Made by a program: the position numbers and the translations under genes. This document shows, one piece after another, positions 60,901 through 64,000 of a stretch of 64,000 nt of DNA (position 1 is the stretch's first letter; the number at the start of each line of letters is the position of its first letter). This DNA is from Dipteris shenzhenensis (lineage: Eukaryota > Polypodiophyta > Polypodiopsida > Gleicheniales), in NCBI GenBank assembly GCA_047967505.1, contig CM106539.1; one strand, written 5' to 3'. The notes under the pieces are model-generated. The model was not told the origin of the DNA. It was given only the letters and a program-made list of their open reading frames with translations, and made no database searches.

Positions 60901-62262
60901 GACCCCCTTCTCTCGTGGCAGAGGGTTCGGGTCGTAGGCCTCGTGGGGAAGGTTTGGCAGATCGATCCTAGTATAGAGCACGATCAGCTGCAGTTATGGC
61001 GACTCTAGCTTTGGGAGGGGCGGGCCCTGTCAGAGCTTGATTGGGACCCAGGTGAGTGGAGATGGCCAGAGGTTGTGGCAGGCCAGGGGCCGACCCCTTT
61101 CTTTGCTTACAACACGACATTGGGCAGGAGAGTTCTCGGGAGGATGCAGAGTTGCCCGCCCACCTTGCGGCCCAGTTGGTATGCTCAGGGTATCTCCAGG
61201 CTATTTTTGCAGGCCTTGTGGGAGAGCTGGCGGCCGCATAAGAATTCCTACTTCCTTTGGCTACTCACCCACAAGGGTCTTCCAGTGGGGAGCTGGTTGC
61301 GGCAGATTGGTCAGGATGGACTTTGTCAGATTTGTCATGAGGACGAGGAGTCACCAAAACACTGCCTGTGGAGCTGCACTCGCGCCTAGGAAGTGTGGAG
61401 GTGGACCTTCGGGATCCTTACTCGCGCAGCACCGGAGTTAGGTTTGATCACCTGGGGCGCGTTCTGCTGGTGCAGCACCACACCTGGCTATCATCAGTTG
61501 TTCGAGGCAGGCCCGCAGGACCCCATGTTTCTTATCACACAGGGGACTTGGGGGCCGCTTGAGGGCATCCCGCCGCACTTGGCAGAGGCGGACACAGGAT
61601 CTCAGGAGAGGCAGCCAGTCTGGGAGATTATTAGCAGCATCGTTGGATGGCACATTTGGACCTCGCGCTGCGCGCAGATCCTCGGTGGTACCTCTCTTTC
61701 GACTGCCCAGGTCATGGCTGACATCTGGAGCGAGATTATACACACACTCAGAGGCCAGTGGGACCAGATACAGGGAGATTCCCGGGCTGGCCGGGAGAAG
61801 CGGAGACGTTTCCTCCGAGATTGGGATACGCAGGGCCTCTTCTTCGAGCATACTTCTCAGGGCCTTCAGTGGCGCTATTCACCACCTCTCTGGCTGTTTA
61901 TTCACACCCGCCTGATCCCTCCGTGAGAGAGAGCTTTTTGTTTCCATTTAGGGCTGCGTCCGATTTGTGAACGCAGCCCCGTCAGCTGCAAAACTGACCC
62001 CATGTATCTTGTTTTTTCGAAGTAATATAATCAGCACTGTATCTTGTGGAAAAAAAAAAAAAAACTCAGGGAAGAAAAATATTAAACTGCAATTCGTCTT
62101 TGCTATCCAAGCTGTGAGATCTTGAAAAATATTGTGCCTGTGCACTTTCTAATTGGATACAAATGTCAGCTCCAAGGATGATGTCGAATCCATCAGGATG
62201 TTCCTCTAGGATGTGGCCAAGTTGTTCACCATTCCCCCATTCAAGCTTTTCGCAAGTAATAC
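51944..62262 (-). CDS. METTL21-like protein methyltransferase, partial exon set
   Basis: Three minus-strand exons are supported. 62161-62262 encodes ITCEKLEWGNGEQL and FDIILGADI, the SAM-methyltransferase motifs typical of the METTL21/Methyltransferase_16 family. A tiny exon at 53507-53536 encodes ICSRSKYKD. The last exon, 51944-52074, encodes AVILREARNHDLEVCEIDGT and ends TGA. The tiny exon and the last exon join in phase, giving SRSKYKDAVILREA, which fits the conserved C-terminal strand region. The exon or exons between GADI and SRSK, and those before 62262, were not located. Family members methylate lysines of proteins such as elongation factors; the substrate here is unknown. LINE B sits in one intron. 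Confidence 0.62.
52075..53506. other. Intron of the methyltransferase gene
   Basis: No exon is supported here. Near 52330-52420 a short motif 'aacaaacgtacttgttga' is repeated two to three times. A plus-strand open stretch at 52932-53222 has no recognisable domain. Confidence 0.45.
53666..54075. repeat. Tandem duplication, 205-bp unit, two copies
   Basis: The block beginning 'ctactatttccaag' at 53666 is repeated from 53871 with only about two differences (for example 'cccaagagg' versus 'cccaacagg'). It lies inside a methyltransferase intron. High identity means it arose recently. Confidence 0.95.
54660..55050. repeat. Diverged direct repeat pair (54660-54795 and 54893-55036)
   Basis: Both copies contain 'tctcatgatc' or 'tctcgtgatc', 'catgtagatgg(c/a)ag', 'gagtctag' and 'ggtgtgtgca'. 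The second copy has a small insertion. It is an old duplication, non-coding. Confidence 0.7.
55051..56347. other. Methyltransferase intron left of LINE B
   Basis: No recognised exon, although a missing methyltransferase exon is expected somewhere between 53537 and 56347. A purine-rich G/A tract spans 55350-55710. The left copy of the LINE B target site ends here (56331-56347). Confidence 0.45.
56349..57506 (+). pseudogene. LINE B ORF1, proline-rich, two TAG stops
   Basis: The frame is open from the target site on. It starts with a basic segment (KKTSDRGKEAEV) and then a long proline/glutamine-rich domain to about 56835. A conserved-looking C-terminal region follows from CDFYRSGPWDYLDVADLG to LEKAFVHGTKGLTPLLKVLK, probably the RNA-binding domain. 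TAG stops at 56475 and 56835 sit where glutamine would be expected in a PQ-rich context. Otherwise the frame is undisturbed. ORF1 proteins bind the element RNA; no RRM or CCHC motif was recognised in this one. Confidence 0.75.
57557..61926 (+). pseudogene. LINE B ORF2: endonuclease, RT, zinc motif
   Basis: Starts at ATG 57557. The EEP endonuclease shows SWNVNGFHSSG, LLQEHKLS, NIYAPTD, GGDFNN and LSDHAPVLLSL. The RT follows: LIPK then RQWRPITLL-like sequence near 59190, LLDFEKAYDRVDW, SVRQGCPLAPYLF and YADDTALYV near 59710. The C-terminal part has the L1 zinc motif CQICHEDEESPKHCLWSC near 61330-61376. Stops in frame are TAG 58043, TGA 59165, TAG 60194, 60212 and 60536, then after one frameshift (about 60600-60720) TAG 61006 and 61387. 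Every TAG fits CAG and the TGA fits CGA. The coding sequence is otherwise remarkably complete. Confidence 0.9.
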
Positions 62263-63100
62263 CTGCATAGGAACATAATCAAGCCATCAGAGAGAGGAAT
62301 CTAGTGCTCTTTGGCCTGCATGTGCCCCAACCATATATGCTGTGGATTGAACTACACAAAATAAGTTACAGTTGATGCATCAGCAAAGCCAATAAAGATG
62401 AACCAATACAGTGAAAAGGTTTGATGTAGCATGTACATTGTTATAACAACAAGAGCTCTTCCCATAAGTTTCTGACCTTCATTGGCCCACTCATTTAGAC
62501 AAATGATTCTGCTCTAGAATGTGAAAGATCTACCCAGATGTGTTAAAAAATGTTAGCTTATTCAACAATTTGAGGTGTTGCCCTGGGCTTACTTTGTATT
62601 TCCTTTTCTTGCTGCACCCAAAATTTGACACTGGAACTGTATATTCTGGCATTGGACTGTGGATAGTAACACTACACTCCAATCTCCAGCATACCTTAAT
62701 ATGATCTTGGCATTTACAACCCTTAAAAGTCACAGGGCAGCACCAATTGCCATTCCACACCAAAAAAGCACTGACGTTTTTTATTCTGGCAAATTATTGA
62801 TAAAAAAGGAAGCCAAACATAGATATGAAGAGATGTGCTGAACTATAACAAACTGTAAAATAAGATGGGCAAGAGAAGCACCTTCTAGAGACAATCCCTA
62901 AGATACAGCAAATACCCTCAAGATGGTGATTCTGTACATCACTTGGTGTGTTGTGAGATCCCCATCTCCCATAAAACTTATCCACTGTGCAGTGTATTGC
63001 AGGCATAATTATTTACAATGTCACATATTTTATAGGTGCTAGGCGTACACACTTGGTAGATGTTTGAACTTTGCTTTCAAATTCAGGAATCAGAAATATA
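62263..63100. other. Upstream region of the methyltransferase exon
   Basis: No further methyltransferase exon was recognised on the minus strand. Part of this stretch may be the 3' remainder of the decayed gypsy element whose integrase lies at 63110-63690. Confidence 0.4.
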
Positions 63101-63109
63101 CAATCTACA

Positions 63110-63690
63110 GCACTAGGAAATTTTTGACGCATTCCAACTGCAGTTCGATTAGCTGGTCTGTAACCATAGGGTAATCCAAATGGGCTCATCCTTGTGGAAG
63201 CCTATTTTCTATCAGTACAGACAAAGTCTAGAAAACGGAACGACTTTGTTCCATGTGTTTTGCCACAATGGTACATATGCTCTTCGCATATCCTCAGGTG
63301 TTTCACTAAGTGTCTGACCATCCAAGATGATCATCACTACTTGATCCAAAGTCAATCCTTCTTGCATCAAACACTATAAACTAAACATGATTGATAAACC
63401 ACATGTCTTTGTCTAGCACCACATGGATTCACAATTTGGTAGCCCATGCACACAACACATCCTATTTATAAACTACTAGGCAACTTTTGAAGCACTGATT
63501 GTTTCCTATGTTGGAGTGAATTTAGCCACCTTTGTTAGGCAATTATCCACCACAAGAATGGAATCATGTCTCCCTTATGATTCAACAATTACATCCATAA
63601 GGATTCTCTCCAATCTACATCATGGTATTTCCAATGGTTGTTGTAACCGGCCTTTGGGAACCCCAACGGGCGGTGAGCAATTAATAACCA
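63110..63690 (-). pseudogene. Decayed chromovirus-type integrase fragment
   Basis: Reading the minus strand from 63690 gives LQPLEIP, LERILMDVIVES, DSILVVVDNCLTKVAKFTPT, ETISASKVA, CVHGLP, then DGQTLSETPEDMRRAYVPLW and, after a frameshift, ASTRMSPFGLPYGYRP. These match in order the Ty3/gypsy integrase core (DSIxVVVDRLTK; DGQTExxxxxLEDMLRAYV; STGxSPFxxxYG). It has several stops and at least one frame change. It belongs to an older insertion than the intact-frame chromovirus at 5002-10266. Confidence 0.8.
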
Positions 63691-64000
63691 GCAAATACCA
63701 TAATTTCAGCCACTTAGAGAATTGTTACAGCCAACCAGAAAATAATAACAGCCAAACAAAATAATTGCCCCTTTCGGTATTTCTTTATCTTTTATTCAGA
63801 AGGCATTCAAATACAAGAAAGCACCGTAGTGCATCAGCCCACAGACAACCAACTGAATAATCCGTTCATAGGCACTTCCGTCCTGCTATGCAATCACAGA
63901 AAAGGCATCCCAGTCCAGTGCAACATGCCACAGTGGCCCTTCTTCCGAATCTGGCTGAGGGTTCTAACTTGGCAGCTCTGAGACCCACTAGGGGAGCCCT
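63691..64000. other. Right edge, no feature recognised
   Basis: No exon, LTR end or repeat could be supported. It may contain more of the decayed gypsy element. Confidence 0.4.

Larger units (their letters stand above)
56348..62059 (+). mobile_element. LINE retrotransposon B (L1-like), in a methyltransferase intron
   Basis: The insert is flanked by a 17-bp target duplication AAAAACTCAGGGAAGAA (56331-56347 and 62060-62076) and ends in a poly-A run. It carries a proline-rich ORF1 and an ORF2 with endonuclease, RT and C-terminal zinc motif. RT motifs (LLDFEKAYDRVDW, VRQGCPLAPYLF, YADDTALYV) are of the plant L1 type. No ATG begins ORF1, which starts right at the target site, so the copy is 5'-truncated by a short amount. 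It lies opposite in orientation to the host gene. Confidence 0.96.

Noticed and set aside
56475-61389. TAG read as glutamine through a changed nuclear genetic code
   Set aside because: The HflX gene, the chromovirus pol and the gag-only element have long frames without TAG, chromovirus pol itself ends in TAG, and LINE A also has TGA stops; mutation of methylated CAG/CGA is simpler.
63194-63379. Glycosyltransferase-like reading (VVMIILDGQTL) on the minus strand
   Set aside because: The wider context matches a Ty3/gypsy integrase core instead.

Overview
This window looks like nuclear DNA of a land plant with a large, repeat-rich genome. It holds two intron-containing genes, one near each end, with large transposable elements inside their introns. 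Between them lies about 35 kb of nested, mostly decayed transposons. The plant signs are chromovirus and copia retrotransposons with initiator-Met-tRNA primer sites, a CACTA-type element, and an HflX-type GTPase gene of the eukaryotic, intron-split kind. The mix of two very different LINE lineages and very large introns would fit a fern, lycophyte or other non-flowering plant, but that is inference; the species cannot be read from the sequence.

Layout. 2079-15405 (+): eleven exons of an HflX-family GTPase; the N-terminal exons were not found. Its 9.3-kb intron (4474-13808) carries a young, complete-length Ty3/gypsy chromovirus (5002-10266, 5-bp target duplication). 15406-27690: intergenic DNA with unidentified decayed ORFs and several short tandem repeats. 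27690-31816 (-): a decayed non-chromoviral Ty3/gypsy element. 31880-32570: an unusual array of long AT-rich palindromes alternating with polypyrimidine tracts. 33000-35916 (+): the 3' part of a CACTA-like element, with palindromic subterminal repeats and a CACTA-type end.

36495-49829: a Ty1/copia element (5-bp target duplication CAGGA). Its 5' LTR has been broken by (a) a small inverted-repeat element that contains tRNA-like A and B boxes and was itself hit by a very young non-autonomous LTR element carrying only gag (36911-39558), and (b) a full-length LINE (about 39785-45265). The insertion order can be read directly from LTR divergence and nesting.

51944-62262 (-): exons of a METTL21-like protein methyltransferase. 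A second LINE of a different lineage (56348-62059, 17-bp target duplication and poly-A) sits in its intron. 63110-63690 (-) is a decayed chromovirus integrase fragment.

The most notable signals are the gag-only LTR element, the palindrome/polypyrimidine array, the CACTA end, and a strong bias of in-frame stops in the older transposons toward TAG (from CAG) and TGA (from CGA) with almost no TAA in the LINEs. That bias is what cytosine-methylation decay in CHG and CG contexts would produce.
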